From: Symsagittifera roscoffensis
Taxonomy: Eukaryota > Xenacoelomorpha > Acoela > Convolutidae
Direction of reading: 5' to 3'
Length of the DNA stretch: 64,000 nucleotides
Assembly: GCF_963678635.1 (NCBI RefSeq)
Contig: NC_087067.1
Span: 1,738,001-1,802,000 of the forward strand
A program made the position numbers and the translations under genes. The notes beneath the pieces are model-generated. The model was not told where the DNA came from and did not search any database. It worked only from the letters and a program-made list of their open reading frames with translations. Below are positions 59,201 through 63,044 of this stretch, piece by piece; the first letter of the stretch is position 1; each line of letters begins with the position of its first letter.

Positions 59201-60855
59201 TCCAGGCTTTTGAAGCTTATTTTCAATTTAAATTATTGCAGCGTACTTACAGCTTTTCAAAGCCGCATAAAAATGTTTCAAGTTTCCCGCAGTAGTTGAG
59301 TTTAGTTAGACTAGCAAACTATAAACACGGCCATAATGGAATGTCACTCGGGTTGATTCTTCAAGTAATAGAAACGGACTCTGATCTTAAAATTTTAAAC
59401 GTGTCAGTATCAGAGTATCAGTAACACCATGTATTCACAAGGGGAATCTGGGAGCATACCAGCTGTTAAACTCTGCACGATGAACCCTTTTTTGTAGTTT
59501 GTAGCTCTCCTTAAAATTTTTATGTTTTTTTTTGCTTTTTCTGGGCTGAGAATTTTTAATTCGCACTCAGGCAACGCCCACTGGTTTTATTCCCCTTTTA
59601 TTTGATTGGCTATTTGATAGAGCGGTTCTGCAAATGTTTGGTAATTGGCAAAATTTAGGTTTTTTCGGGCTGAGTTTAGGGATTCATTGACTCGTGGTCC
59701 AATGAGCAGCAAGTGGTGAGTGAGATGAAGAGTTTGAAGGAGAAGATGGCCCAACTGGGACCCCCCTCGGAGTCCTCGGATTACAAACTGTCGGAGGATC
59801 ATGAGGGATTGCTCAGCTCATTCCAGTCGCTGGGCGAGAGCCTCAAGGTGGGATTATTTTCAAAAATATACAATTTCGAATCAGTAGAAACAATAGAATG
59901 AAGATGAATTAAACAAAAAAGATCTAGGAAAAAGTAAATGGAAGAATAATGAGACGAAGTTTTGGATTCATGATCTCTGTTTTTGTCTCCGCCTCATTTT
60001 ACAAAAAGGATAATTCATTAGTAAACTAATCATTTTTAAGGAAAATATGAACATGTACGCTTGACCGCACTGAATCAATCATTCATGAATGGGGGGGGGG
60101 GAATTTTTCACAAGGTGCCATAAAGGGAAAAATAGGGGTTAATTACAAAAAATCCGACTTCTTGGTGAAGAACCTTGAATGAACTCGAAACCTAAACAGC
60201 ACATTGAGTTATAACGGAATTGAATTTGTATTTTAAAAAATATTAGCCTCAGAGTTAAGTTTTTACGGGTCAAATATGGTTGAGACTTTAAAGTACAATC
60301 CATGAAGATTAAAAGTTATTAGAAATATATTCTTCTTTCAAGGTCAAAGCCGACATACTGAAACAAAGCCTAGAGGTGGTCGATAAACAAGCTGAGATGG
60401 AAAAAAATGTCCCAAACGAAGTTGTGGAAATAGAAACACTGCTTGAAATCACACCCGAAAAACTGAACGACCCGCTTGCGTTCCTTGACAACTTGGACGG
60501 CGCCAAAAAAGAAATAGCCAAATCCGAATCTATAATTGCAGAGATGAAGCAAAAACTGAGTGTTTTCCGCGACGACATGAGTCAAACTGTCGACACACAC
60601 AGACTTGCCGGGAAAATATCCGAGCGAGAGAACCGAATCAAACAGTCACGTGACCAAATTAATAAAGCGAAGACAGTAATGACACGATGCAAAGCGGAAA
60701 AGGAGGCGATTGCAGAGGAGATAAACAAAGTTTCTGATTGGTTGGAGCATAAGAAGGAAATTGACCAATCAGAGAGCGAGGAAGCGGTGGATGAGGTGGA
60801 TGCAATTTCGGCGAAAGATGTTGACAGTGTGGAACAGTCTCTCGACCTGCTTTCG
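22980..60855 (+). CDS. Giant spectrin-repeat protein, nesprin-like; 21 internal exons
   Basis: Umbrella entry for exons listed separately. Every junction has GT...AG and matching phase. The exons sum to 5589 bp, exactly 1863 codons, with no stop. Sixteen of the 21 exon ends are phase 0. The whole product is predicted alpha-helical, rich in Glu, Lys, Leu, Gln and Ser, with Trp at intervals as in spectrin repeats (KCNKWVSEARKVL, VQLWISRCRELFGEIEKGLE, QALRQWMSEDKF). At about 110 residues each, this is roughly 17 repeats. No calponin homology, plakin, EF-hand, WW, ZZ or KASH part lies in the window, so both ends of the protein are outside it or unrecognised. The divergent repeats and the block NESGNFLIEGADDKTREKLK followed by NSRWKEI recall nesprin-1/2, nuclear-envelope proteins that anchor actin. 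Spectraplakins (dystonin/MACF1) are the main alternative. Spectrin-type is near certain; nesprin is about even odds. Confidence 0.7.
23304..23738. mobile_element. Motif-array inverted-repeat element (CCAAATGGCATAA type)
   Basis: Inverted ends of about 65 bp, 23304-23369 and 23673-23738, enclose ~300 bp. Each end holds three copies of CCAAATGGCATAA or a close variant: left CAAATGGCATAATTCCCAAA, right its complement with few changes. It lies in the intron after exon 1. A short open frame inside (61 codons, - strand) is not recognisable. This architecture matches other elements in the window and the MULE ends at 49.3-51.4 kb. Confidence 0.8.
23739..24765. other. Intron sequence, nothing recognised
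   Basis: AT-rich intron between exons 1 and 2. No coding, RNA or element termini were seen. Confidence 0.4.
24766..25065 (-). mobile_element. Degraded Helentron-like copies
   Basis: Sequence shared with the 46.6-48.3 kb array but well diverged: AGAACGATTTCTGAGACGGA, TTGAGCTCAGGACA, GTCAAAAACGGCTAGTTAA (24767-24980), then a second start AACAAGACTGCTCATATTAG at 24988. The hairpin is not preserved. Confidence 0.5.
25190..26355. repeat. GGATTCCGCAAA motif-array region
   Basis: At least a dozen copies or near copies of GGATTCCGCAAA, in both orientations, cluster at 25190-25500 and 26100-26355. Several form TTGCGGA-T-TCCGCAA palindromes (for example near 26245). Between the clusters lie the hairpin-bearing tandem units at 25545-25993. 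It is plausibly one ~1.2-kb non-autonomous element with motif-built ends. Confidence 0.6.
25545..25993 (+). repeat. Three tandem units, each ending in a 13-bp-arm hairpin
   Basis: Units of about 125-130 bp (25545-25666, 25667-25794, 25829-25958) share GTCATTG(A/C/G)GTTGAGAGTG, AT(A/C)G(A/C)CAAATTAGGTCAG and an inverted repeat. In the second unit the arms are perfect: CAGTATTTGGGAT (25762-25774), 7-nt loop, ATCCCAAATACTG (25782-25794). Partial extra hairpins follow units two and three. Confidence 0.8.
26440..26620 (-). mobile_element. Helentron-like fragment
   Basis: Diverged internal fragment containing CGCGCGTTAATG, CAAATCGGCCAAACTGGCAA, AAATCACAGGTGAAATATCT and GAGCTCAGGACA in the order seen in the better copies. 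Confidence 0.5.
26689..26912 (+). CDS. Spectrin-like gene, exon 2
   Basis: Acceptor AATCCAG at 26688. Two bases (GT) complete the codon from exon 1. The frame reads PSPESRLRSLLSTLDNIQVE, then VRDTWSRFNTSAEDLKGYMK and ends ASESSVSA at GCA|GTGAGC in phase 0. Composition is more GC-rich than the flanking intron, as for real coding sequence. Confidence 0.85.
26913..27766. other. Intron sequence, nothing recognised
   Basis: First part of a 6.5-kb intron. AT-rich, no features supported. Confidence 0.4.
27767..28003 (+). mobile_element. Helentron-like element, 5'-truncated copy
   Basis: Shares TTTATATGGTGTTTGGGGGA, AAAGGCAGTCGGAACCTTCA, the hairpin CAGGGCTTCACCCTG (27972-27986) and the tail ATACGAGCAGTCTTGTC with the other copies. 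The 5' half is missing. Confidence 0.65.
28004..31946. other. Intron sequence with one weak repeat relic
   Basis: AT-rich intron. A diverged relic of the Helentron-like 3' end (AAAGGCAGATCGAACTTTCA) sits near 29174. Open frames at 28336-28563 and 30201-30440 have no family support and I do not call them genes. Confidence 0.45.
31949..32666. mobile_element. Tc1/mariner-like fold-back element with long inverted repeats
   Basis: The 718-bp element is bounded by TA on both sides (31947-31948 and 32667-32668). The left end is CAGTGCAGATTTAAATTATC and the right end is its near complement (GATAATTTAAATCAGCACTG). The arms continue for about 300 bp (31949-32252 and 32353-32666) around a ~100-bp loop. 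CAGT ends, TA duplication and a TCCGGACA subterminal string are typical of Tc1/mariner-type elements. Neither arm encodes a recognisable transposase. The element lies in the intron before exon 3, so the pre-mRNA could fold into a long hairpin. Confidence 0.8.
32669..33396. other. Intron sequence, nothing recognised
   Basis: AT-rich intron end with a G-rich stretch near 33348-33364. No other features. Confidence 0.4.
33397..33579 (+). CDS. Spectrin-like gene, exon 3
   Basis: Acceptor CCTTTCAG at 33396, 61 codons, phase 0 at both ends, donor ATG|GTATGG. It reads DFFQDFHHWAGIHTIVNESG, then NFLIEGADDKTREKLKKQVL and NSRWKEIADTVKANFG. Trp-containing helix ends and the GNFLIE block are what most suggest nesprin. 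Confidence 0.9.
33580..34007. other. Intron with C15 homopolymer
   Basis: Short intron. A run of 15 C at 33905-33919 is the only notable feature. Confidence 0.5.
34008..34181 (+). CDS. Spectrin-like gene, exon 4
   Basis: Acceptor TTTGCAG at 34007, 58 codons, phase 0 at both ends, donor AAG|GTACCG. It contains KVQQLRKFEEDISKCNKWVS, a Thr/Ser-rich stretch (GTTTTTSNSGTS) and CNLTDIIARQDQLK. The Trp helix is typical of a spectrin repeat; the Thr run probably marks a loop. Confidence 0.9.
34182..36156 (+). repeat. Intron with dispersed repeat C, copy 2
   Basis: Two imperfect GATTTGTC(G/A)GACTTT units (34760-34815) are followed by sequence shared with 20.9-22.0 kb. This starts at CTACAGCCTTCGAAAAAGTC (34965) and continues as diverged tandem units with AACTATCTTGCCAAATCTGA until about 35800. 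No coding sequence is recognised. Confidence 0.6.
36157..36480 (+). CDS. Spectrin-like gene, exon 5
   Basis: Acceptor TTTTTACAG at 36156, 108 codons, about one spectrin repeat, phase 0 at both ends, donor CCAG|GTACAT. It includes VEEQFKSLNRLCQLIVPQVS, SRLRKLKDDILDVKTRVAAE and SVQLWISRCRELFGEIEKGL with heptad-like hydrophobic spacing. Confidence 0.93.
36481..37274. other. Intron sequence, nothing recognised
   Basis: AT-rich intron with no supportable feature. Confidence 0.4.
37275..37409 (+). CDS. Spectrin-like gene, exon 6
   Basis: Acceptor AATTTTAG at 37274, 45 codons, phase 0 at both ends, donor CCAG|GTATGT. It reads ELNNSENLDSDLKDLSSLIS then KAISNELVVIRNNYQ. The intron that follows is only 81 bp. 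Confidence 0.88.
37491..37811 (+). CDS. Spectrin-like gene, exon 7
   Basis: Acceptor TTTCTTCAG at 37490, 107 codons, about one repeat, phase 0 at both ends, donor AAT|GTTAGT. It reads TFRSRLSEEMTTMESRIQES, EFESSLDEARHALSRGTPMQ and MSEYKRMSESISSYSALNAK with strong helical character. Confidence 0.93.
37990..38100 (-). mobile_element. hAT-type MITE fragment
   Basis: The string CAGGGGCAAAACTAGG followed by TTTTTCGCGAGGGGCGAG and TTTTCAAACAATTTTCGG matches, with changes, the right end of the intact MITE at 55599-56030 read on the other strand. Only one terminus is recognisable. Confidence 0.6.
38253..38414 (+). CDS. Spectrin-like gene, exon 8
   Basis: Acceptor GCTCGCAG at 38252 with a weak pyrimidine tract, 54 codons, phase 0 at both ends, donor GTG|GTTAGT. 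It reads DLFEELRVAVEREDVATQER and SRIKAGSPIEDILSNHV. The GC-rich codon use stands out clearly from the flanking intron. Confidence 0.87.
38840..39036 (+). CDS. Spectrin-like gene, exon 9
   Basis: Acceptor TTAACTTGTAG at 38839. The exon has no internal start codon near its head but is open throughout: AFFENQHHLEDGSRALEVLS, NRWGDFLDRERQFLSELQGI, EKMERYRQR. It ends AAAG|GTAGCT in phase 2, and the next exon supplies the last base of an Arg codon. Trp in NRWGDFLDR fits a repeat core. Confidence 0.9.
39037..39650. other. Intron sequence, nothing recognised
   Basis: Start of a 2.45-kb AT-rich intron. The GTAGATCGGTTTTC string is repeated at 39573-39600. Confidence 0.4.
39651..39722 (+). ncRNA. tRNA-like (SINE-type) sequence
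   Basis: TGGTTTAACGG (39662-39672) fits a Pol III A box. GAGTTCAAATCC (39704-39715) fits a B box and is the usual T-arm sequence of some tRNAs. The spacing is that of a tRNA. The T stem has mismatches and I could not form a complete cloverleaf, so a tRNA-derived SINE head or a tRNA pseudogene is more likely than a working tRNA. Confidence 0.45.
39723..41489. other. Intron sequence, mostly unassigned
   Basis: The first ~120 bp resemble the GATTTGTCGGACT repeats at 34.76 kb (CTTGATTTGTCGAACTACCG). The remainder is AT-rich without a supportable feature. Confidence 0.4.
41490..41741 (+). CDS. Spectrin-like gene, exon 10
   Basis: Acceptor AATTTTAG at 41489. The first base G completes Arg from exon 9. 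It reads FEKIQSIVDSCSSYVTCIQD, FENLAGQLQSHQEKIARVQA and NEILQALRQWMSEDKFKRED. It ends CACAA|GTAAAC in phase 2; the next exon's T completes Asn. Confidence 0.92.
42007..42193 (+). CDS. Spectrin-like gene, exon 11
   Basis: Acceptor CTTTTTTTTTAG at 42006. The leading T completes Asn. It reads VSKLANALPAISERIEKLRD, DCSEDLEQSCVELESIITSL and KFKSQQEVEVAQQKIA. It ends GCT|GTAGGT in phase 0. Confidence 0.88.
42205..42228 (+). other. Isolated Pol III B-box-like sequence
   Basis: GGTTCGATCCC at 42210-42220 fits the B-box consensus, and the flanks CTG/CAG partly pair like a T stem. It begins about 16 bp after the exon 11 donor. No A box was found at the right distance. Confidence 0.35.
42367..42672 (+). 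CDS. Spectrin-like gene, exon 12
   Basis: Acceptor TTTTTTTTTCCAG at 42366, 102 codons, phase 0 at both ends, donor CAT|GTTAGT. It reads ELKKSAIANEVSNVMAEAEM, NHKRAQALLKRVKDSLAQRE and SKDWKIYEEKRTQILTAVQH, giving an almost complete repeat. Confidence 0.93.
42962..43288 (+). CDS. Spectrin-like gene, exon 13
   Basis: Acceptor ATGTTCCAG at 42961, 109 codons, phase 0 at both ends, donor CAG|GTTAGT. It reads EKLADLKAMRSKFSILQTAG, KRETETLKKSLDEQIRSLES and QAVLDNLNNYLEAQRAATKE. From 43130 onward the exon and its following intron are duplicated at 44628-45219 with only three visible differences. Confidence 0.93.
43130..43723 (+). repeat. Duplicated block, copy 1 (half of exon 13 plus intron)
   Basis: 594 bp matching 44628-45219. 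The differences I can see are G/A near 43402, one A more in an A run near 43564-43570, and G/A at the CACAG/CACAA site near 43680. The block ends abruptly at GAAAACTGAC and continues into Helentron-like sequence. It includes a degraded hAT MITE end (CAGGGGCGAATCTAGG at 43471). Confidence 0.9.
43724..43979 (-). mobile_element. Helentron-like element, truncated unit
   Basis: The first of two consecutive units at this site, lacking its hairpin half. It begins mid-element (TACGCGTTAATAGCGCG) directly at the duplication breakpoint and ends at TTCGGAACA. The stretch 43724-44578 is nearly identical to 46924-47781. Confidence 0.75.
44047..44578 (-). mobile_element. Helentron-like element, complete unit
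   Basis: On the + strand it starts AACAAGACTGCTCGTATCAG with the hairpin CAGGGCAAAGCCCTG, followed by TGTTCCGACTGCC. It ends with a decayed version of the other terminus (TTTTGTATCAAAAATCGGAA). The element reads 5' to 3' on the - strand. Confidence 0.7.
44633..44785 (+). pseudogene. Duplicated partial copy of exon 13
   Basis: 51 codons identical to the 3' half of exon 13 (AVDAQKSLQSELIESQAVLD onward), ending in the same CAG|GTTAGT donor. CCCCAAAAAG immediately before it could act as a weak phase-0 acceptor. Inclusion would keep the frame and add part of a helix, but there is no pyrimidine tract. It is probably skipped. The whole copy (44628-45219) may also reflect an assembly of two alleles. 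Confidence 0.7.
45186..45347 (+). repeat. ~30-bp minisatellite running into an acceptor site
   Basis: Five to six imperfect units of GAAAATTTG(T/C)TCTTGAAAACTGACCTT. The last unit decays into TGAAATTTTGTTCACAG, the acceptor of exon 14. The array starts inside the duplicated block, and TTGTTCACA(G/A)CCAGAGATAGG near 43672 and 45169 resembles the start of exon 14. Confidence 0.8.
45348..45510 (+). CDS. Spectrin-like gene, exon 14
   Basis: Acceptor TTGTTCACAG at 45347. It reads QAIGDLESKEDRVSMMLDEA then RQAQEQRNQIRDTMQLIKAK. It ends AAAGCTG|GTAACT in phase 1; exon 15 begins with AG, making GAG (Glu). Phase agreement across the 6.3-kb intron supports direct joining. Confidence 0.88.
45511..46652. 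other. Intron with an unrecognised open frame
   Basis: A 108-codon frame (45862-46188) has a basic segment (KVNKRVVLKIKKIKKDHMGS) and no family match. It could be a relic of an inserted gene interrupted by the array that follows. I do not call it a gene. Confidence 0.35.
46653..48310 (-). mobile_element. Head-to-tail array of three Helentron-like units
   Basis: Units begin on the + strand at 46653, 47247 and 47781, each with AACAAGACTGCTCGTATCAG or a close variant, and end at TCGGAACA near 47178, 47780 and 48308. Units two and three are joined directly, GTCGGAAC then AACAAGACTGC. Each has a hairpin CAGGGC(G/A)AAGCCCTG at one end and CTTTCGTATCGAAAG at the other. TGTTCCGAC beside the hairpin is the inverse of GTCGGAACA at the opposite terminus. 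Tandem orientation fits rolling-circle transposition. Confidence 0.75.
48311..48483 (+). other. Short coding-like segment, family unknown
   Basis: From ATG at 48313, 56 codons read MKSQIELIDSKNDGYSVLNV, TLIHDSDGKETTKFLDTGLG and VQYSRCDSARLV before a stop. Codon use looks protein-like, unlike the intron around it, and the segment directly abuts the array. It may be a relic of a mobile-element gene. I do not recognise it. Confidence 0.3.
48484..49290. other. Intron sequence, nothing recognised
   Basis: AT-rich, no supported feature. Confidence 0.4.
49760..50850 (+). pseudogene. FLYWCH zinc finger - MULE transposase remnant
   Basis: Three or more frames are needed. First, a FLYWCH-like part (49761-49930): YLSWRSA, stop, SSCMGYVHKKEDSIEIS, then NDHCHICDPIIIEKRKFKKT, which keeps the W, C, H spacing and the basic linker. 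Second, the MULE core (50067-50337): WFCDGTFSIAPIVFYQFYTE (first catalytic Asp at 50106), LVYVLLPGKRETSYRWLL, then VAIDFKIAV (second Asp at 50280). Third, THNYKNDLNFREFF, a stop, MLLSIGFLPIEDVP (50390-50490). Last, FPRTKNAVEGWNRNFVKLVN, where Glu at 50668-50670 would be the third catalytic residue. The order matches FLYWCH-MULE proteins common in invertebrate genomes. Stops and frameshifts show it is dead. Confidence 0.85.
49940..50020 (-). ncRNA. tRNA-like fragment within the MULE remnant
   Basis: On the - strand CAGTTTAGTGGTTAGCAC (near 50019-50002) closely resembles the D-arm/A-box region of tRNAs. A recognisable B box does not follow (only GGTTAACATC). It lies between the FLYWCH and MULE parts, so it may be a small tRNA-derived insertion, or chance. 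Confidence 0.3.
51389..51813. other. Intron sequence, nothing recognised
   Basis: AT-rich end of the intron before exon 15. Confidence 0.4.
51814..51959 (+). CDS. Spectrin-like gene, exon 15
   Basis: Acceptor ATGTTTTGTAG at 51813. AG completes Glu with the last base of exon 14. It reads SEKSKLEQFRQDLSTLEEFT, RVDARSLSIPAKVATVSEVA and LKHEFQ, ending CCAG|GTACCA in phase 0. Confidence 0.9.
51960..52493. other. Intron sequence, nothing recognised
   Basis: No supported feature. Confidence 0.4.
52494..52595 (+). CDS. Spectrin-like gene, exon 16
   Basis: A small exon of 34 codons: AFDREKKSVEALLQNMVTLM then GTEPCLSSMENQLQ. Acceptor TTATTTCAG at 52493, donor GCAG|GTACGT, phase 0 at both ends. Its short length would hide it from simple ORF searches. 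Confidence 0.87.
52807..53479 (+). CDS. Spectrin-like gene, exon 17
   Basis: The largest exon, 673 bp, about two repeats. It reads EAEQKFERVSKCVTNDLKSY, FEMARRQITAELDQADKQLK, LELWDSNLEELAQKLDTFDQ, DSQLKQLKKALKMKNDSVSK and PSTDETVKLMLTNFAKKAED. Acceptor TTGTTTTAG at 52806. It ends TTAGAG|GTAACG in phase 1. Continuous heptad-like spacing suggests long helices. Confidence 0.95.
53551..53993 (+). CDS. Spectrin-like gene, exon 18
   Basis: Acceptor TTGGTTTCAG at 53550 after a 71-bp intron. GA completes Gly. It reads NCSERINLINKWESLRVLQN, HRDLDFWKLTAPELDQSCQN, LNSKLDSLRDDVALWKEKVG and VNDFQTLLKELK. It ends AAG|GTAATT in phase 0. The paired Trp residues (NKWESL, DFWKLT) fit spectrin repeats. Confidence 0.94.
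53994..55158. other. Intron sequence, nothing recognised
   Basis: AT-rich. The repeated CTCATAAAAT(T/A) strings at 54013-54080 are a short local repeat. No other features. Confidence 0.4.
55159..55503 (+). CDS. Spectrin-like gene, exon 19
   Basis: Acceptor TACGTTTAG at 55158, 115 codons, phase 0 at both ends, donor GAG|GTTCAT. It reads TIKENPIVLDQLNSLKQRAN, IAEEVEKVEREVEQKLSECS, KVEQYMETVEKYKKAKSHMS and LDATKEKLTDALQKTE. Confidence 0.94.
55591..56038. mobile_element. hAT-type MITE with perfect 8-bp target duplication
   Basis: GTTCTAAT stands immediately outside both ends (55591-55598 and 56031-56038). The 432-bp element begins CAGGGGCGGATTTAGG and ends CCTAGATCCGCCCCTG, inverted termini typical of hAT transposons, which make 8-bp duplications. 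It encodes nothing recognisable. It starts 96 bp after exon 19. On the - strand it contains GGTTCGAATCC (55651-55641), an exact Pol III B-box match. GGCGCCTTTGGCGCC (55731-55745) is palindromic. Confidence 0.92.
56210..56450 (+). repeat. Direct repeat D, copy 1
   Basis: Similar to 57222-57470: TTTGTCGTTTTG(C/T)TTTTC, GACTAGTTGCATG-like and TATTAGGCTATACTTCAGTA strings in the same order, well diverged. The pair brackets the LTR-like sequence at 56551-56904. Confidence 0.55.
56551..56904 (-). repeat. LTR-like repeat, solo copy
   Basis: Matches 61193-61584 from TAACTCATAGAGTAATTTC to GGTTCCA. Read on the - strand it begins TGGAACC and contains a near-perfect hairpin (56757-56784) with one mismatch in 13-bp arms. 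The size, 350-390 bp, and two-copy distribution suit a solo LTR, but a TG...CA end is only half met. Confidence 0.6.
57222..57470 (+). repeat. Direct repeat D, copy 2
   Basis: See 56210-56450. Confidence 0.55.
57480..57962 (+). mobile_element. Helentron-like element, diverged copy
   Basis: It shares AACGGAATATTTATGCTCGG at the 5' side and the 3' module GTTGGAACATTCAGGGCTTT, hairpin CAGGGCTTTGCCCTG (57929-57943), then TATACGAGCAGTCTTGTT. The middle is strongly diverged. Confidence 0.65.
57963..58867. other. Intron sequence with a repeat C fragment
   Basis: T-rich run at 58135-58200. A fragment at 58592-58680 matches dispersed repeat C of 20.7 kb (GGTGCCTGATTTTGAATGGA, CCGAAGACAAAGATCTCCCC). 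Nothing else is supported. Confidence 0.5.
58868..59057. mobile_element. Motif-array inverted-repeat element (AAGACGACA type)
   Basis: The left end (58868-58918) holds AATAAGACGACATGCCATTC, AGACGACAAGACATTA and AGACGACAA. The right end (near 59007-59057) is the inverse: TTGTCGTCTTAATGTCCTGT then CGTCTTATTTGCCGGTCACC. The total is about 190 bp with no coding capacity. The architecture matches the elements at 10.15, 23.3 and 49.3 kb. Confidence 0.8.
59058..59679. other. Intron sequence, nothing recognised
   Basis: AT-rich, no supported feature. Confidence 0.4.
59680..59847 (+). CDS. Spectrin-like gene, exon 20
   Basis: I chose the acceptor GCTGAGTTTAG at 59679, which gives GFIDSWSNEQQVVSEMKSLK, KMAQLGPPSESSDYKLSEDH and SSFQSLGESLK. 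This is 56 codons, phase 0, donor AAG|GTGGGA. A second phase-0 acceptor at 59709 (AATGAGCAG) would remove ten residues including the Trp, so the longer form is preferred. Both could be used. Confidence 0.82.
59848..60342. other. Intron with G11 homopolymer
   Basis: A run of 11 G at 60091-60101 is the only notable feature. Confidence 0.5.
60343..60855 (+). CDS. Spectrin-like gene, exon 21 of window
   Basis: Acceptor TTCTTTCAAG at 60342, 171 codons, phase 0 at both ends, donor TCG|GTAAAC. It reads VKADILKQSLEVVDKQAEME, ETLLEITPEKLNDPLAFLDN, NRIKQSRDQINKAKTVMTRC and EINKVSDWLEHKKEIDQSES, ending in an acidic stretch (EEAVDEVDAISAKDVDSVEQ). The frame is open, so the gene continues beyond. No later exon was recognised in the last 3 kb. 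Confidence 0.95.
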
Positions 60856-61192
60856 GTAAACCCCCAGTCCCCCCACCCCACCCTCGTTCCATTGGAAATA
60901 CCAAATAGTTTAAAATTGTGTTGCCCAGAACGTTTGGTTGCTGGGTTATTAGCTGATAACGTTTTGACCATAGTAACATTTGCAAAAAAATGAAAACAAA
61001 GAACAAAATTTATAGAAAAAAATTGCTACATCGTTGAAATGAGTTTTCTAGCTAGAAAAACAATGAAAAATATTACAAAACTTGCATCAGTTAGTTAATC
61101 TTTGTTTTAAAATTTGGATGAAACTGGATCAGCTGCAAAAAAAACCAAAATCAAATAGTCTTTTTTTGACATTATGAGTTATGTTCTATGGG

Positions 61193-61584
61193 TATAACTC
61201 ATAGAGTAATTTCGGATAGGGTACACCGTCTGCTCGTCACGCTATCTTATTTTCGGCCGGATAGATTCGTGCAACTTCTTAGTCTAATACCGATCCTAAT
61301 CTTACTCTTATACTATCTAGTCTCAGGTTGTTTAACTAGTCTCTGCTAGGCTCAATAGATCTAGGGTATACTGGTTTATTGCGGCTGCTGAAGTACTCGG
61401 GAGAGTTCAACTAATTTCTAAGTTAAATTCAAATCTCTCTGGTGCTGAAATTACAAGTAATTTCAGCACTTACAAATAAGTGGATTGTTAGTTAGATGGA
61501 TCATGATTGGTTAATATTAAATACTTTACATTGGTAAAATATCTAATTTATCCAATCATAAAATGTAGTTTAGATCAGGTTCCA
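61193..61584 (-). repeat. LTR-like repeat with perfect 13-bp-arm hairpin
   Basis: Second copy of 56551-56904. It contains GTGCTGAAATTAC (61442-61454), AA, GTAATTTCAGCAC (61457-61469), a perfect hairpin. On the - strand it starts TGGAACC, contains AATAAA within GCAATAAACCAG, and is preceded by the purine-rich GGATGGG. This fits a 3' LTR of an element lying to the right on the - strand. Without a paired 5' LTR in the window this stays tentative. Confidence 0.55.
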
Positions 61585-63044
61585 CCCATCCGGGTTTTAC
61601 AGAGTTTTTTAGAATAGTTTTTCTGCAATTCGAAAGATGGATGATGGACGTTGGTATTTGGCGAACATCTTATTTCTTCTGGGTTTTCTTATTAGAGAAG
61701 TCCCAGATTCAATCATTGTGTCTTCTCAAGACAACGACTGGGTTTTCGCAACAAACTCAAATCTGATTTCAGAATGGTTGGCTATGTCAGGTTTTTCTGT
61801 TTCATTGGTGAGAACTTCTTTGTGTTTGACCTTGTCTGGGAATGGCGTGGAGATTGTGCGTGGAGGGGATGCCTGGTTACTCGGATCTGTACGTATACTT
61901 GAACATCGAGGTGGTCATTGGTCTAGTTCAATGAAGTCCTTTTCTGCGAAGTCAAGTCGTACTCTAAATCCTTTGAGTTGTGATTGTGGGCGGCATATTG
62001 ATTGTAGTTGGCCATTCTTTCTCGAGTGTAGTAGGGTCGTTTTGTCTTTGGATGTTCGTCCTTGGTGTTGTATTCTGATCTATGTATTGCATAATGTAAT
62101 TTACATTTTATAAAACTTTTATTAGTTTAATATTTTTTAATTATGATTTTAGTTAGTTGTTTTCACAAAAGCTTTTTGTTTTAGTTCAGTTATTTTGAAG
62201 AGTTACTCACCCTTGAGTAGCTCTTATTAAAAATAGGAGTGTGGTCACAAAGCGTGGATGTAGCACGGTGGGTTAGGCCGGCTATAGAGCATGCTCAGGA
62301 CGTCCTTCCTGGTGGGTTAGGCCAGGAGTGGGAGTATGATTGCATGCGGTTTTTGTGAGAGGTCCTGTTATGTGACAACGTTTTATGTTGGGTTTGTTGT
62401 GGTTTTTCTTATGTTTTGTTGGTTGTGTCCTTTTTTCAAAAATCAAATTGTTTGTGGTATGGGTTTGTCTTTCGACTTTTTTGTGTTTTATTATTTCTTT
62501 CTTAGACTTTATAATAGTCTTCAAAAGAATAAATTATCCAGTTTTAAACTGGGTTAATCCGGTTTGGGTACCGTTGGTTTCCTTTTCTTAGTCATGCTGT
62601 TATGCTATGTGTTGTGGTGTTTAGTAAGCTGCATTGGTTAGTTTTGTTTAGTATATAATTCCTTTCCAACCGGGTTAAAGTAAAGTTTGAAACATGTTAT
62701 CATGTGTTAGAGTTATCGAGTGTGAAAGCTTGGAACTGAAATTCATTGCTTTAAACAATTCTTCGTGGGCGAGCTGTGCGAGTTTGGATAGAATTTTTAT
62801 GCGAGTGAATGAAAATATCAAAAGGTTAGTACTGCTTTTGCTTCTTATGAATTTACTACATAGAATTTTAATTTTACTGCTAGTTGTTGGGGGAAATTAA
62901 GTTACAAATTTTCATCATTATTAGATTTACTGCTGGTGGGGGAAAAATGTATAAATTAATTTACTGCATTGGTATTATATTTATTTAATTGTTGGTGCAA
63001 AAATTTAATAGGGTCTTAAACAGTTTTGAAGAAGTTTGCTATTT
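61585..63044. other. Unassigned sequence right of the LTR-like repeat
   Basis: A 158-codon + strand frame starts at ATG 61637 (MDDGRWYLANILFLLGFLIR), but the - strand of the same stretch also carries long, protein-like open segments. I cannot tell which is real and recognise neither. GGTGGGTTAGGCC occurs twice (62267 and 62311), the second within a stable small hairpin (CCTGG/CCAGG arms). Confidence 0.35.

Noticed and set aside
61637-62113. 158-codon + strand frame starting with ATG
   Set aside because: Not accepted as a gene because the opposite strand is equally protein-like and the region may be the interior of a - strand element. It is mentioned in the region note.
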